A stretch of DNA of 64,000 nt from Charina bottae (taxonomy: Eukaryota; Chordata; Lepidosauria; Squamata; Charinaidae), in NCBI GenBank assembly GCA_023362775.1, contig JALMGJ010000005.1:62501463-62565462 (forward strand), written 5' to 3'. This document shows, one piece after another, positions 1 to 11,575 of the stretch. Each line of letters opens with the position of its first letter. The stretch's first letter is position 1. Both the position numbers and the translations under genes were made by a program. Under the pieces are notes generated by a model. It did no database searches. It saw only the letters and a list, made by a program, of their open reading frames with translations, and was not told where the DNA came from.

Positions 1-507
1 TTCAATAGGACAAACTGGTATTCAGCTTGTTTGATGTTTGTTATTAATGCAGTTTTGAGATAAAAAACATGCTTTACTAGTTTGTGATAATAACATGGCT
101 GATTTCACTAATGTTACTGAATCTGCTAAAAACCTAGTATGAATTTTTATTACAATATTGGCAGAAGAATCAAAGTTTTAATCATGTAATCTTCACTGCT
201 TATATTTAGAACTTGTAACATTTGACATCTTCATAATGGTTAGTGCTTATGTAATTAAAGAGCTACTGCTTTGATGTAAAATTAATCACTGAAAGCAATA
301 ATTTTAATAGAAAATTTAACAATTTCACTAATGAAAACAAGATGCAGTAAATTACTGTTATATTTATGACTGTTAACTACAAATTGGTTCAGGAGGAAGC
401 ATTTGCATTAAGTTGCAGCAGTTCATGGGTGGCCAAAGTGATTAGACTTTAGATTGCTATAATCCTAATGCTATAGAGTTTAGGACTCCCACAGTGCTTT
501 CTCATAC
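1..507. other. Intronic sequence, nothing recognised
   Basis: AT-rich sequence upstream of the first DOCK1 exon seen here. No open frame, repeat end or exon-like segment could be supported. Confidence 0.6.
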
Positions 508-514
508 ATCTTTT

Positions 515-775
515 AAGCTGCCACTGGGTTGATCAAGGTTGTCCTTCAAATTCTCCTTCTCATCTTTGTTTCTACTCCAATTTGTCTGCCTTCTGGAAAA
601 AGCTGAAGACAGCTTTTCTTGAAGTCTTTTTGGGCCTGTCACCATGGGTTTTAATTGTCTTACATTTTTATGTTTTTATTTTGTTATTGTATAGCCTTAT
701 TTTGTGAACCACTGAGAGTACTGCGATTGTGGTGGGATGTAAATTTTGTTAGTTAATAAATAAGATGTTAATCCT
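515..775 (+). mobile_element. L2/CR1-type LINE 3' tail fragment
   Basis: The stretch carries a decayed LINE C-terminus (AFWKKLKTAFLEVFL) followed by a 3'-UTR-like end with gtgaaccactgagag, gtggtgggatgtaaatttt and a terminal aataaataa. This matches the tails of the L2 copies elsewhere in the window. Old and heavily mutated. Confidence 0.55.
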
Positions 776-1007
776 GCTTTACTTAAATGTTAAGGTATAC
801 TGGTAATGGAAATTAAACTGCTTAGCAGAAGCTGACCTTTTGCTTTGTTCCTCTAAAGTAAAATCACGGATCCTGTTCAATGTGCAGAGTGCGGAGGTTT
901 AAGGGGAAAAAAGGTGGTACTGATATCATGTGACACATGCCAAGGTTGAACTTAGAAGGTGGGAAGAAGGAAGGTTGGGAATAGAGAAGTTCTTTATAAC
1001 AACACTA

Positions 1008-1625
1008 CAGCTAGTCCTTGCTTAATGACCATTTGTTCAGCGACTGTTCGAAGTTACAACAGTGCTGAACAAATGGTACTTACACCCAGTCCTCGAAGTT
1101 ATGGCCATTGCAGTGCCCCCATGGTCACGTGATCAAAATTCGGGCACTTGGCAGCCCATCCACATTTACAACTGCAGGGTGTGCTTCAACTTCCTTCCCC
1201 GCATCTCTCCCCTTTGGGCACACTGCTCCGCCACCCCTGTCGGTCCCCTCATCCTGCGCTCTGCCGCCCTGCGCTCTGTTGCCCCTGCCTTACCTGCCTC
1301 ACAAAGGGCCAGGCGGGTGCACTTCGTAAGGTGGGAGGAAGAAGATGGTGAAGGTCAGTTGGGGGCGGCAGGGGCAGCAGAGCACAGGGCGGTTTGTGCA
1401 CCCTCCCGCCCCCGGCAGCAGCCGCCCTCGCCCCGGCTGTGCTGTCAGGAAGTTGCGAGGAGGTCCTCGCTTAATGACCTTCTATCCTTGCTTAAGACAG
1501 CAACGGGGACTGCCAGGATTGCTGTCGCTAAGTGATTCAGTCATGTGACATCATGCTTTATGACCACATCGCTTAGCAACAGAAATTCCAGTCCTAATTG
1601 CCATCGCTAACCGAGGACTTACCTG
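1008..1625 (+). mobile_element. Pogo/Tigger-like MITE, copy 1
   Basis: The left end is a diverged form of CAGGTAGTCCTCG and the right end is a diverged form of its complement (ccgaggacttacctg), flanked by TA on both sides. The body has the family signatures 'cgaagttacaacagtgctgaa', 'ggtcacgtgatc' and 'taatgacc'. It has no transposase. The middle (1190-1450) is an expanded GC-rich degenerate repeat, which explains several false open frames. The family is inferred from the terminal inverted repeats and the TA duplication. Confidence 0.75.
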
Positions 1626-2961
1626 TATGAGATAGCTGCAGTAGACAAGTTTGAGAAAAGAGTAGCTATCAGTCCTTTAGGGAGAAAGAAACTCAGGACT
1701 TAATCCTACATTGTTTGTTTGTTTGTTTGTGTGTATGTATGTATGTGTGACTAGACTCTTTAGCTCGGTAGAAGTCGCACTTTGTCTCATTTATATTTTT
1801 GTGACTGCAGTAAAGAAATGTTACGTATTCAAGTTGAAAATTAGATTTCCTGTGAGTGTGCTGGGTTCCAGAGAGAATTATTGCAAGCATCTGAAGGCTA
1901 CCTTGACAACACACAGGAAGAGGTTTGGAAATAATGGAGCAGAGAAACAACTAGAGAATGGTTTAGGCTTCTGCAAAATGGATGTGGCAGTCTTGATCTG
2001 TTTCAAAACTCTGCATGCAAATAATATGAATAATAGTAATAGATAATTTATTTTTATTATTATTAAATTGCATGCTCTTTAATTAACATAACAAAGTTGC
2101 TGTGAGTGGGCAGCTTTATAAAGTTTATTTATTGATAGATAAATAGATAAATAAGTAACATGTAATTTGATACAAAAATACTGTTCATTTTAATATGAAC
2201 ATGAATAGTTCCTTAAGGTAAAGAATCACAACTTAGTATTATTTCTGGTTGGATTATCAGAAATACAGGCTGTCAACATATTTGTTCATGTATGCATTCT
2301 GAAATTATTTTTCCATGAGGAAATAAAACTTCCTGGCTATGAATATTATATTTTATTATTTATTAGACTTGTGATGCTAGAATAATTCATAGCAAGAGAT
2401 TAGCATCTAAACGGTACATGAAATGCCAGGCTCCTGCCAATTCATATTTTGGAATGGACACTGCTAACAAAGACTTCAGCTCATATTCAGTTGCCAATAA
2501 GGCCGGTGGAGCCTGAACACTTCCCCTTCTTCATCCATCTCTTTTTATTCTTATTGCCATTAACAAGGATTCTGTGAGTTTTCTAACAGATTGCTCTTGC
2601 CAAAGCTTGTAAGTGATCTTGTGAGCAGCTTGTGTGACTGTGTTTGAAATAGGATGCCTTTGAGGGAAAAGTAAAGGACTATTAATATCTGTTTCTTTGT
2701 CTTCTGGGTAATTCTGCATGTGGGATGACTGGTGTAGGCTTTGCACGTCTGCAGCATCTTAGAATTATAATAAGGACCTGTTGAGATACACGAAGTTTCA
2801 GCATAGGCACTTCAGTGGAATGTGGATTTTATGTATTTGTTCAATGTGTACAAATAGGCAATGGAATTTTGTCCAATGTTTATACTTTGAAGCACAATAT
2901 GTGGTCAGAAATAAGTCCTGTTGATTTTAAAAGCGTTTATTTTAGTGCTTTCATATGCATG
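1626..2961. other. Intronic sequence with a (TTTG)n/(TATG)n tract
   Basis: Contains a short (GTTT)n then (GTAT)n microsatellite at about 1710-1748 and AT-rich runs near 2130-2160. Open frames here are short and have no recognisable family. Nothing else could be supported. Confidence 0.5.
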
Positions 2962-2963
2962 TA

Positions 2964-3371
2964 CAGGTAGTCCTCGCTTAACAACCATTTGTTTAGTGAT
3001 GGCTCGGACTTATGACGGTGCTGAAAAAACCCGCTTGTGACCAGTCCTCACACTTACGACCGCTTCAGCACCCCCCACAGTCACATGATCGCGATTTGGT
3101 GCCTGGCAACCAGTTTGCATTTATGACCGTCGCAATGTCCCGTGGTCACGTGATCGCCATTTTCGACCTTCCCTGCCAGCTTCTGGCAAGCAAAATCAAT
3201 GGCAAACCGCATGATTCGCTTAACTATCACTTGGTTTGCTTAATGCCTGCGGTGATTTGCTTAATGACTGCCACAAAAAAGGTCATAAAATCAGGTCAGA
3301 TTCACTTAATGGCCGCTTCACTTAGCAACCAATTCTGGTCCCAGTTGCGATCGTTAAACGAGGACTACCTG
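2964..3371 (+). mobile_element. Pogo/Tigger-like MITE, copy 2 (best preserved)
   Basis: A 408-bp element opening CAGGTAGTCCTCGCTTAAC and closing with the complement (cgaggactacctg), with TA at 2962-2963 and 3372-3373. Both ends match the 13-bp inverted repeat exactly. The internal sequence has repeated 'cttaacgac'-like and 'tcacgtgatcgcc' motifs and encodes nothing. This is the most intact copy of the five in the window and serves as the reference for the others. Confidence 0.85.
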
Positions 3372-3373
3372 TA

Positions 3374-4040
3374 TGTATGATTTTAATAGCATTCAACATC
3401 CAGATTATTATATCTGGATGTTATATCTTTTTGGTTCTAGCACTATCTACCCTTGGCCTTGATAAAACTTTGGATGAATTTAGGCAGACAAATTGTTTCC
3501 AGCACATGCAAACTGATAAAGCCAGAGATTCCCATCTCTACTACAGTACAATTTCCCCCTCTACCTGGATTATTCCTAGATATTTTTTAAACATTTTATA
3601 TATTCCACACAGGAGACTTTTCTCCCTGGCCTGATTTATGCAGTACCTATTAATGTGATAGTGGGCAGCTATACCGCCTCCCTTATAAAAATCATACTTG
3701 TGTATGTTTTAATATGGAGGTTGAATATGTATCACATATACTGTTAAAATACTCATTGTACATTCAACGGGGAACAGATTTTATATTACCAATTGCCAGA
3801 AAATGTATCTGTTCTTATTATCATGATGTTACCAGTCTACTTTTATGTGATCAATGCCAAGGTACCTCCAAAATGGTTGCAAAATTTCTATCAATACTAT
3901 GGGTTATAGAAGTTGTTTGGTGCCTTCTTTATATTATTAACTGTTCATGTTGGTTGGTTGGTTGGTTGGTTGCAATCAAGTCAATGTCAACTCTTAGTGA
4001 CCACATAGATAGATTTTCTCTATGATGAAATATCCCTAAT
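3374..4040. other. Intronic sequence with (GGTT)n
   Basis: Mostly AT-rich, with a (TTGG)n microsatellite at 3950-3972. No coding or repeat family is recognised. Confidence 0.5.
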
Positions 4041-4044
4041 CTGA

Positions 4045-4720
4045 TCCTTCAGGTCTTCCAATGACACACTCATTGTCACTGTAACTGAGTCTATCCAACT
4101 TGTGGCTGGTCATCCTCTTCTTTTTCCTTCCACCTTTTCCAGCATTAGAACCTTCTCCAGAGCTAGATCTTCACATAATGTGTATGAAGTAGGATAATTT
4201 GAGCCTGTCATTTGTGCCTCAAGTGAGAACTCTGGGTTGATTTGTTTGATGACCCATTTGTTTGTTTTCTTGGCTATCCATGGTATTCTCAAGAGTCTTC
4301 TCAAACACCAAAGTTCAAAAACATCAATACACTTTCTATCCTGCTTCTTCAAAGTTCAACTTTTGCTTACATAGAGTGTCACAGGGCAAACCATTGCCTA
4401 CATTATACATCCTGGCATCTGAATATCTTTTGCAAGGCCTTCATTGCAACTCTATGAAGTGCTAGTCTGCAGCGTATTTCTCGACTGCTGGTGCCAGTAG
4501 TGAAGTCTAAAAGGCAAAAGCCATCCACCAGTTCAGTATTTTCATTGTCTATTCTAAGGCTGGTTGTTGTACATGTTTTTTTCACTGTGCTTCTTGACTT
4601 TCATTACTAGAACTTTTAGATCTTTTGCATTTTCATCTGTCAGCACTGTTGTTCCTAGTTTTAAAACCACACTCATCTTCTTCCAATCCAGCTTCTGTTA
4701 ATATATATTCAACATATTCT
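4045..4720 (-). pseudogene. Ancient RTE-type LINE, C-terminal block
   Basis: Minus-strand remains of a reverse transcriptase C-terminus: DVFELWCLRRLLRIPW, then NPEFSLEAQM, and LEKVLMLEKVEGKRRG, homologous to the same region of the BovB copies at 33.6 and 46.5 kb. An upstream piece (TSSREIRCRLALHR) lies at 4400-4580. Several stops and frameshifts are present. It is probably the 3' part of the same old insertion whose RT block lies at 6960-7560 and endonuclease block at 9430-10600, since the order and strand agree. Confidence 0.7.
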
Positions 4721-4831
4721 AAGAATTGCTGCCAAGAAAACTGCAGGGAGCAATAATCAGGGGTCAAATATGACTTGAAAGCCCAACTTGACATACTATT
4801 ATACTACCAATCGAAGAGAATATTTGTAGCT

Positions 4832-5345
4832 CAGGGTTGAACTGTGGAGTCCTTGGTGCTCTCTGAGCCTTGTTGTTTCCTTGCAGACGTTTCATCGCCA
4901 GGCTAGGCAACATCTTCAGTGCGAAAAGGGAGTGGGACTTGCTCTCTGTTTATATACCATGGCTTGTCTTACTTGTGTTGGTGGAGGTGTTGTTCTCTCC
5001 TTAGTAGTTCCTTGATTGGGCTGTTGTTTGCTACTTGGTTGATTGACTGAGTTAATAGTTCCTTGATTAGGATATATTGTGCTGTTTGATTGTTCCTCTG
5101 GTGCTAATCCTGGTGTTAATCTTTGCATAGCTGAGTGTTGATTGCTGGCAAGAAGGTTTTCTGGTCTTCTGGCTTTTCTATTGTCTCTTATGAATGGTAT
5201 GTAAATGTTGTTTACCTCTATGTGTCTGTTGATGGCTGCTTTGTCTGAGTGCCAAGCTTCCAGGAATTCTCTAGCAGTTTTGGATTTGGCTTGGTTTAAG
5301 ATGCTCACAGTTTCCCAGTTGAAAGTATAGTTGAGTCTGTCCATG
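4832..5345 (-). pseudogene. Penelope-like retroelement C-terminal fragment
   Basis: The minus strand encodes a 142-aa frame with NYTFNWETVSILNQAKSKT and AREFLEAWHSDKAAINRHIE, the segment after the GIY-YIG endonuclease in Penelope-like elements. Beyond its stop the DNA reads on as a decayed GDETSARKQQGSES tail, typical of these elements. It is 5'-truncated, with no reverse transcriptase in the window. The family is recalled, not searched. Confidence 0.65.
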
Positions 5346-6090
5346 TGTTGTGAGATTAGAACTCATTTTTTTCATGTTGCTTTTACATGTATTTGCAATT
5401 TATTCATAATGTAATGTTTGCTAGGCTCAAACTTCAAAGAAAACAACTTCAGTCAGTTCAAAGTAGAAAAGGAAAGTTATTTAATTGAAGAAAGCTACCA
5501 GAATCCAAAGAAAGCTGAAACTGACAAAAAAGGCACAAAGCCTCTAATTAAAACAGTCACTTGGTGAGCTAACATTCCCCCTCCGTACACCTGGTTCAGG
5601 CAGTTACGTTTGACCTTGGTTCCCAGAATCTGCTGCTCGTTGTCTGGCTTCCATCCTCCCTCCCATCCCGTAAACAAGCTTGACATGTGTTAGCTTTCTC
5701 TCAGCTAGCTGGCTCTGTTGGCAGGAAGCGGCAAGTGAATCTCATCTAGCTGGCTCTGCTGGTGGGAAGTGGCAAGCGAATGCGCTACGTTGATTTGGTT
5801 ACACAGACCTGACACATATACTTGTAGCACACAAATTTGTACTTGGTTTGGGAAAAGCTGCCCAAAACATTTCTTTTCCACACACGGCACATCAGAAATT
5901 GGAGGGAACATTGAGAGCGGGCCAAAAAAAAAAAGGCTCTGTAGTTAGAATAATCCAGACTGAACAAATAGTTTGGAGATCTAAAAGATTTCTAGGAAGG
6001 AACCCACCCTTGCTGATTGTAGTGCTCAAATTTGTCTGACATGCAATATTGAAGTCTCTCTGACAAATCTCAGCTTTCATTTTCTGTGGG
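5346..6090. repeat. Intronic sequence with a 41-bp duplication
   Basis: At 5705-5786 a 41-bp unit beginning ctagctggctctg occurs twice in tandem with a few differences. The rest (5460-5960) is of medium GC content and could be a decayed LTR or LINE UTR, but no ends or proteins support that. Confidence 0.4.
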
Positions 6091-6094
6091 CCTA

Positions 6095-6910
6095 GTGGTC
6101 ACAAAGAATGGATAGGAAGGCTGCAATAACAGAAGTCAGCGTGTTGCCAGGTGGGCCAACAGAAAATAGAAAGTAGAATAAGAGAGTTGGCAAACATGGA
6201 ATCTTGCTTCCAGTGGGATCATTCCTGTGTCCCTGCGAATTAGAACTTTTGGGAACAGCATCCAAGGGCCCTAGATCATTGTAGGTGCATCTCCGTGCGC
6301 CAGACAGCATTTGGGATACAAATTTTGCTTTAAACAGGTTAATGGCAGCCGGCATGCAGCTACCTCCCTTAGAGTGAAAAAGGACCAGGATTACCTTGGC
6401 ACTATTAATGGCTTTGGTAGAGATGACTCTAGATTGTTCCTGCCAACTTCCAGAGTGTTGAAAAATTACTCCAAGATATTTAAAGGTAGAAATAGTTCTG
6501 TTTTATTAGTTTCTATTAGTCACTGGTATTCATGGCAGCTAGGTCTTCCCAAGAAAACCATAATTTTAGTCTTGGAGTAATTAACTGTAATTTGTGCAGA
6601 ATTCTGCTAATGTAACTTCTCCGAGGTCCCACCTGTGTAAGTGAGAGAATTGCTGCATCGTCGGCATACAAAGCATTGCCAAATGTCTGTCCCTGAGCTT
6701 AGGGGGGTGAAATTATTTTTTGGTAAAAGCAGCAACTTCTGAGTTTATGTAAATATTAAACAGTAGGGGAGCTAAACTGCATCCTTGTTTCACTCCTCGG
6801 CAGATTGGAATGTCTGCAGTAAGATAGGCAGCTTTGTTATACCTAACTTGTATTCACCATATAGGTTGAATAAGTAAGGAGAATGGACAGCTTTGTCTCT
6901 CTCCTTTGCT
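6095..6910 (-). pseudogene. Decayed LINE reverse transcriptase (R4/Dong-like?)
   Basis: Read on the minus strand, the stretch holds RT motifs in the right order: RGVKQGCSLAPLLFNIYIN (about 6740-6800), ALYADDAAILSL with the catalytic YADD (about 6650-6690), then LTVNYSKTKIMVF (about 6560-6590). Further down comes NLFKAKFVSQMLSGARRCTY (6280-6340). The frame is broken repeatedly. The same family may account for the fragment at 63425-64000. The clade is an inference from memory. Confidence 0.65.
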
Positions 6911-6959
6911 GAGCCAGTCTTTTTTGACCTGTATATAGGTTTTACATGAGGATAATGAG

Positions 6960-7560
6960 ATGTTTTGAGATTCTCATTTTTCTAAGCACATTCCACAGCT
7001 TGACATGATCGATATAATAAAGGTCTTTCTATATCAATGAAGCACATTCTGACTTCTTTTTGGTATTCTTTGGCTTTCTCAATTATACAGCATGCATCTG
7101 AAATAATATCTTATTTTCCTTGGCCTTTTCTAAAGCCAGCTTGAATATCTGGCATCTCTTTTTCCACGTAGCATTGGATGATCCTAAGCCTATTTTGCTA
7201 GCATGTGAAATTTAGGATATTATATGATAGTTTGCACACTCCGTTAAGTCTCCTTTTTAGGTTTTGGAATGTAGATTGACCTCTTCCAATCTGTTGGCCA
7301 CTGTGTCATTCTCCAGATTTGCTGCTATAGCTTGGTTAGAACCTTTACTTCTTCTGTTGGTTGCCATATTTCAGTGGGTAGTCCATCAGTTTCTGTATTC
7401 TTCTGACTTGGTAATAGCCAGAGTGATGATCTAACTTCATCCTCTAGTACTAGAGGTTCTTGTAAGAAGGGAATATCTTCTAAGGTATTTGGATGTTGAT
7501 ATCTTTGCTGTACAGAACTCCAGTATACTCTTTCCACCTTTGTTTGATCTTCTTTGAATC
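6960..7560 (-). pseudogene. Ancient RTE-type LINE, RT block
   Basis: The minus strand shows LEDEVRSSLWLLPSQKNTET then DGLPTEIWQPTEEVKVLTKL, aligned with the BovB segment that reads LESEVKWALGSITNNKAS and DSIPAELFKILKDDAVKVL. It continues as a decayed WPTDWKR-like and ISHAS-like segment. This is the middle of the ancient RTE insertion, between the endonuclease block (9430-10600) and the C-terminal block (4045-4720). Confidence 0.65.
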
Positions 7561-8543
7561 AGTTACTATCTCTAAATATTACATATGTAGTTGTAATACT
7601 GCTTCTTCTTTCTTCTAACAGCTCTCTGAAACTTTTTGTTAAGTTTCTCCCTGAGATTTTTATTTGTTTGTTTGTTTGTTTGTTTTGGTCTTGTCTTCTC
7701 TTCTTGGTAATTCCCACAGTTTGTTCTGACATCCAGTTTGCTTTCTTCTTCTCTTTTAAAATAAGTCTTATTGATTTTTTTAAAAAAATAATAAAAGTCA
7801 ATACAAAATAAACTCAGAAAGAAAAAGAAAAAGAAAGAATAGAAAGTGCAAGAAAAGAAAGAAAAAAGAGGGAAAAAATAAGAAAAAGAGAATAGAAATA
7901 TTTAAAGTTACTTACAATCTTCATCACAACAAGTACAAACAAACTTAGTGATTTTTCACCCCCTATAAGGTTACATGCAAGTATCTCTTCTTCCCATAAC
8001 ACATCCCTTATTCATATGCAAATCCATAAATCATTGACATTTCAGTCCTGGTGTCAGCAAAAGGCTTACAAAGGGTTCCCAGAATTTTATAGAAACGTGT
8101 CTTATTTTAACCATGGTTAAACAAACCAACTTTGTACTCCTTCCTTTTGCTTCTAACAATTTTGATATTTAATTCATTCAGATGTTGTTGTAGGATTTAA
8201 TCTCTTTTCAGTTTTTCTTTTCCTATCTCAAAGGCTTCTTCGAGGCTTTACCGAACCTGTTTTGTAAATCCAGTAAGGAATCATTATCCAGCTCATTCTC
8301 TTGGATTATAATTTGTATGCTTTTCCACTTCAATTGTCATCTCTGTTTTATAATCCACAATTTTTTAATGTTTCATATTTCAACAATTTCTTTATATTCT
8401 AATATTTCTGCATCAGATGAGGTTTGTTTAGGCTCTTTATCCTGTAGATCTTCCAGGGTATTCTCTTTCACATCTGCCATTTCTTCTTTAACATCTTTTG
8501 GAAATTATCTATAGAAACAGACATCATTGCTGACATTGTAGCT
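7561..8543 (-). mobile_element. A-rich L1-like LINE 3' end and decayed body
   Basis: After a (TTTG)n tract at 7661-7685 comes ttattgattttttta followed by a long purine-rich stretch (7800-7900). This resembles the reverse complement of the L1-like tail ending at 61857 and the similar tract at 21885-22085. The sequence up to the hAT insertion, and perhaps on to 9430, reads as a decayed LINE. No intact frame remains. Confidence 0.4.
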
Positions 8544-8837
8544 CAGGGCTTTCCAAACTGTGTGTCGCGACACAGTACTGTGTTGCCTGGGGGCCTCAAG
8601 TGTGTCGCGCGACAACACAGAAGCGCTGATGGCGCACCGCTGTCGCGCGCAGCAGCAGCGGGCCATCAGCACTTCCGGGTTGTCGTGTGACATACCAGGA
8701 TGTCACCGCCACCACAGCGTGCAAAAACCCGAAAGTGCGGTGGCGGCAACCTGGGGTTGCGCACTGCGGCGGTGCGTCCGGGTTTTTGCGCGCCGGCCGT
8801 TGGTGTGTCGCCAATGGCAAAAGTTTGGAAAGCCCTG
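8544..8837. mobile_element. hAT MITE family A, copy 1
   Basis: A 294-bp element with ends CAGGGCTTTCCAAAC and (complement) GTTTGGAAAGCCCTG-like. It is flanked by a perfect 8-bp target duplication, ttgtagct (8536-8543 and 8838-8845). Just inside the left end is the palindrome TGTGTCGCGACACA. The interior is GC- and CpG-rich and encodes nothing; the open frames over it are artefacts. The 8-bp duplication and CAG...CTG ends assign it to the hAT superfamily. Confidence 0.9.
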
Positions 8838-8845
8838 TTGTAGCT

Positions 8846-9430
8846 GCTAGTTTCTGTCCCCATTCTTCAAATATCTCCTGGAGTATTTCAAATGTCATAC
8901 CATTTTCTGTCATTTTGTCCCAATGCTGACAAAAGGCAAGCCCCTCTCTCTCCCTCCCCCCTCCCCCTCTCTTCTTTTTCCTTTTATGCCTGGAATCTTT
9001 AGTCCCCTCTACTGTCCAGTTTCTGAAATCATAAAGTCTCGGATTTCCATTACAACTTAAGGTAGACTAAACAATTTAGTTCCCACGAAGTTGTTATATA
9101 TTCATTATTTATTTATATAATTGTTTCCAAAATATTATAGCAAAAGTCCTAATATTCCAAATTCATCTGGTCCCTTAATTTGTTTATATATTTTTTGAAT
9201 TAAACTATTATTTAGCTTGTTGTCGTTTATTTCAAATTCTTTAAATTTTTAAGCTTATAGTTAATTTTTTTTAATTCTGGAATGATGGTAAACTCATCAG
9301 GTGGCTTTGCAAACTTCTCATTTTGAAGATCTCTATTAGCCTTAAGATAGTTAAATAGGTAATTTCCAAAAGTGATTAGAAAGTGAGGTTAGCAAACCCA
9401 GTGTCCTTAAAAGGCTCTACTGTGGTTGAA
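8846..9430. other. AT-rich intronic sequence, probably decayed LINE
   Basis: Continues the region into which the hAT element inserted. It has a CT-rich run (8945-8985) and AT-rich low-complexity sequence. No protein-coding remains could be identified with confidence. Confidence 0.35.
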
Positions 9431-10600
9431 AGTGTGATGGCTTCCCTTTGTCTCCTGGTGCTCAGACCTGTGGGAAACCACTTGCACATGAGCAGTTCGT
9501 GATCTTTTCCACAGTCAGCACCTGGCCATGTCTTTCATGCTATAACTGAGCTCCTCTACCTCATTTTAGCAATAATGAAGTCATTTTGATTTCTATGTAT
9601 TCCATCTGGTGATGTCCATGTATACAGGCATCATTTTGGTTGTTTGAATAAAGTGTTAGCTATAAAGAAATAATTGGATTTTCAGAAATTGATAAGCTGG
9701 TCGTCTTCATTTCAATTTCCTAAGCCATACAATCCAACAACATTTTCCTCCTTGATATTTCCAACTTTGGCATTCCAGTCTTCAATCACAAACAGCACAT
9801 CATGCATGTTCTATCAATTTCAAATTGGACTTGATCATCAAACTCATCAAACTTCTCTTTTTCTGTATCTGTGTTTGGAGCATAAACTTGTTTTTGTTGT
9901 TTATTCGTTCAGTTGCTTCCGACTCTTTGTGACTTCATGGACCAGCCCACGCCAGAGCTTCCTGTTGGCCGTCGCCATCCCCAGCTCCCCCACGGTCGAG
10001 TCCGTCACCTCCAGAATATCATACATCCATCTTGCCCTTGGTCGGCCCCTCTTCCTTTTGCCTTCCACTTTCCCTAGCATCAGCATCTTTTCCAGGGTAT
10101 CCTGTTGAAGTGTTCTCCACAAAGTCTAATTGATATTATTCAGTCATTGATTGCATTGTAGCCAAGTACTGTTCTTGTTACACTCTTCCTAACTATAAAA
10201 GCAATGCTGTTCCTTCTTTGTTTTTCAAGTCCTGAGTAGTAAACAATGTGATCTTCTGACTCTAAGTGTCCAATCCTAGTCCATCACAATTAACTGATAC
10301 TGAAGATGTCAATGTGTAGTTTGATTCATTTCATCTTTCACTGTGTTGAGCTTTCCTGTGTGCTTCTTACGTATCATCTTCCCACTGTAATTCTATCTTT
10401 GTGGCTTTGGATTTTCCCAAAGACTTTAATCTAGCTATGTCATAAACACCATTAGTATACTGAAAGATCCTCAGCTCTTCTTCAGTAGCATGTTGATTGC
10501 CATCCAACCTGAGAGGTTCATCATCCAGCACTATATATTTGATCATTTTATATTTTCTATACATATGGTTTTCTTGGTAAAAATACAGGAATGGTTTACT
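9431..10600 (-). pseudogene. Ancient RTE-type LINE, endonuclease block
   Basis: On the minus strand the N-terminal piece at 10370-10560 (LDDEPLRLDGNQHATEEE) matches the start of the BovB ORF at 46.5 kb (EDEPLRSEGVQYATGEE). Weak endonuclease remains follow, including the region answering to the CGSDHELL motif near 9500. A younger 214-bp RTE tail (9891-10104) is inserted in the middle. Confidence 0.6.
9891..10104 (-). mobile_element. 5'-truncated RTE 3' end (same subfamily as 51577-54799)
   Basis: The minus strand encodes LEKMLMLGKVEGKRKRGRP, then ARWMYDILEVTDSTVGELGM, and ends VHEVTKSRKQLNE with the 3' tail complementary to ttgttgtttattcgttcag. This is nearly identical to the 3' end of the full-length RTE at 51577-54799, so the insertion is young relative to the host LINE around it. 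Confidence 0.85.
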
Positions 10601-10757
10601 GTTGCCTTTTCTCGCTCAATATGAATCGATGCCTTTGCTGTTGTCACTAACGTGATAATCCACTTCTAGTATCTTCCCATATTGCTGCTGCCCAATATAA
10701 GTGCCTGTGTAATGACTGCTATACTCAATTCCGATTAGAACAAAAGAATTACAGAAT

Positions 10758-11091
10758 CTTAGGGTGGCTCAGTGGGTAAGACGCCAGGCTTGTCGATCAG
10801 AAGGTCACAAGTTCGGAGGTTCGAATCCCTAGTCCCGCGTGACGGAGTGAGCTCCCGCACTCGCCCCAGCTCTTGCCAACCTAGCAATTCGAAAGCATGC
10901 AAATGCAAGTAGATGAATAGGTACCACTTCGGTGGGTAGGTAACAGCGTTCCACGTGCGTCATGCCAGCCACATGACCGTGGAAGCGTCTTCGGACAGCG
11001 CTGGCTCTTCGGCTAACAAACGGAGATGAGCACCGGCCCCTAGAGTCGGACACGACTGCACAGATGTGCGGGGGGAACCTTTACTTTTTTT
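10758..11091 (+). mobile_element. tRNA-derived SINE, copy 1
   Basis: Starts with an A-box-like head (TGGCTCAGTGGGTAAGACGCC) and a B box (GGTTCGAATCCCTAG), followed by a conserved unrelated body (caagtagatgaataggtacc, cttcggacagcgctggctc) and a 3' end ggggggaacctttac with a T-rich tail. It lies directly upstream of a second copy in the same orientation. It is not a functional tRNA: there is no cloverleaf beyond the B box. Confidence 0.85.
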
Positions 11092-11103
11092 AGTACACAG
11101 ATG

Positions 11104-11444
11104 GGGCGTGGTGGGCATGGTGGCTCAGCGGGTAAGACGCCAGGCTTGTCGATCGGAAGATCGCAAGTTCGGAGGTTCGAATCCCTAGCCCTGCGTGCAG
11201 AGTGAGCTCCTGCACTAGCTCCAGTTCTTGCCAACCTAGCAATTTGAAAGCATGCAAATGCAAGTAGATGAATAGGTACCACTTCGGTGGGTAGGTAACA
11301 GCATTCCACGCATGTCATGCGGCCACATGACCGTGGAAGCGTCTTCGGACAACGCTGGCTCTTCGGCTAACAAACGGAGATGAGCACCGGCCCCTAGAGT
11401 CCGACACAACTGCACAAATGTGCGGGGGGAACCTTTACCTTTAC
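11104..11444 (+). mobile_element. tRNA-derived SINE, copy 2
   Basis: Same family as the copy just upstream. It is flanked by a perfect 12-bp duplication, agtacacagatg (11092-11103 and 11445-11456), and ends cctttacctttac. The head carries a few extra bases (gggcgtggtgggcatgg). It is a separate insertion next to copy 1, not a tandem duplication, because the duplication brackets only this copy. Confidence 0.9.
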
Positions 11445-11536
11445 AGTACACAGATGAACGAGAAAGTTGCGAATGAAAGTTACGACTTTCTGAATTTGGG
11501 TATGGATAGCATTCTTTCCCCCAAGTTAAACATTTG

Positions 11537-11541
11537 CACAC

Positions 11542-11575
<34 letters not shown>
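11537..11575. repeat. (CA)n with internal (CG)n
   Basis: Alternating purine-pyrimidine tract of CA repeats with a short CGCGCGC centre, about 200 bp before a DOCK1 exon. Such a tract can form Z-DNA. Confidence 0.9.

Noticed and set aside
8560..8913. CpG island or promoter at the GC-rich patch
   Set aside because: The patch coincides exactly with a hAT MITE bounded by 8-bp duplications; there is no exon nearby.
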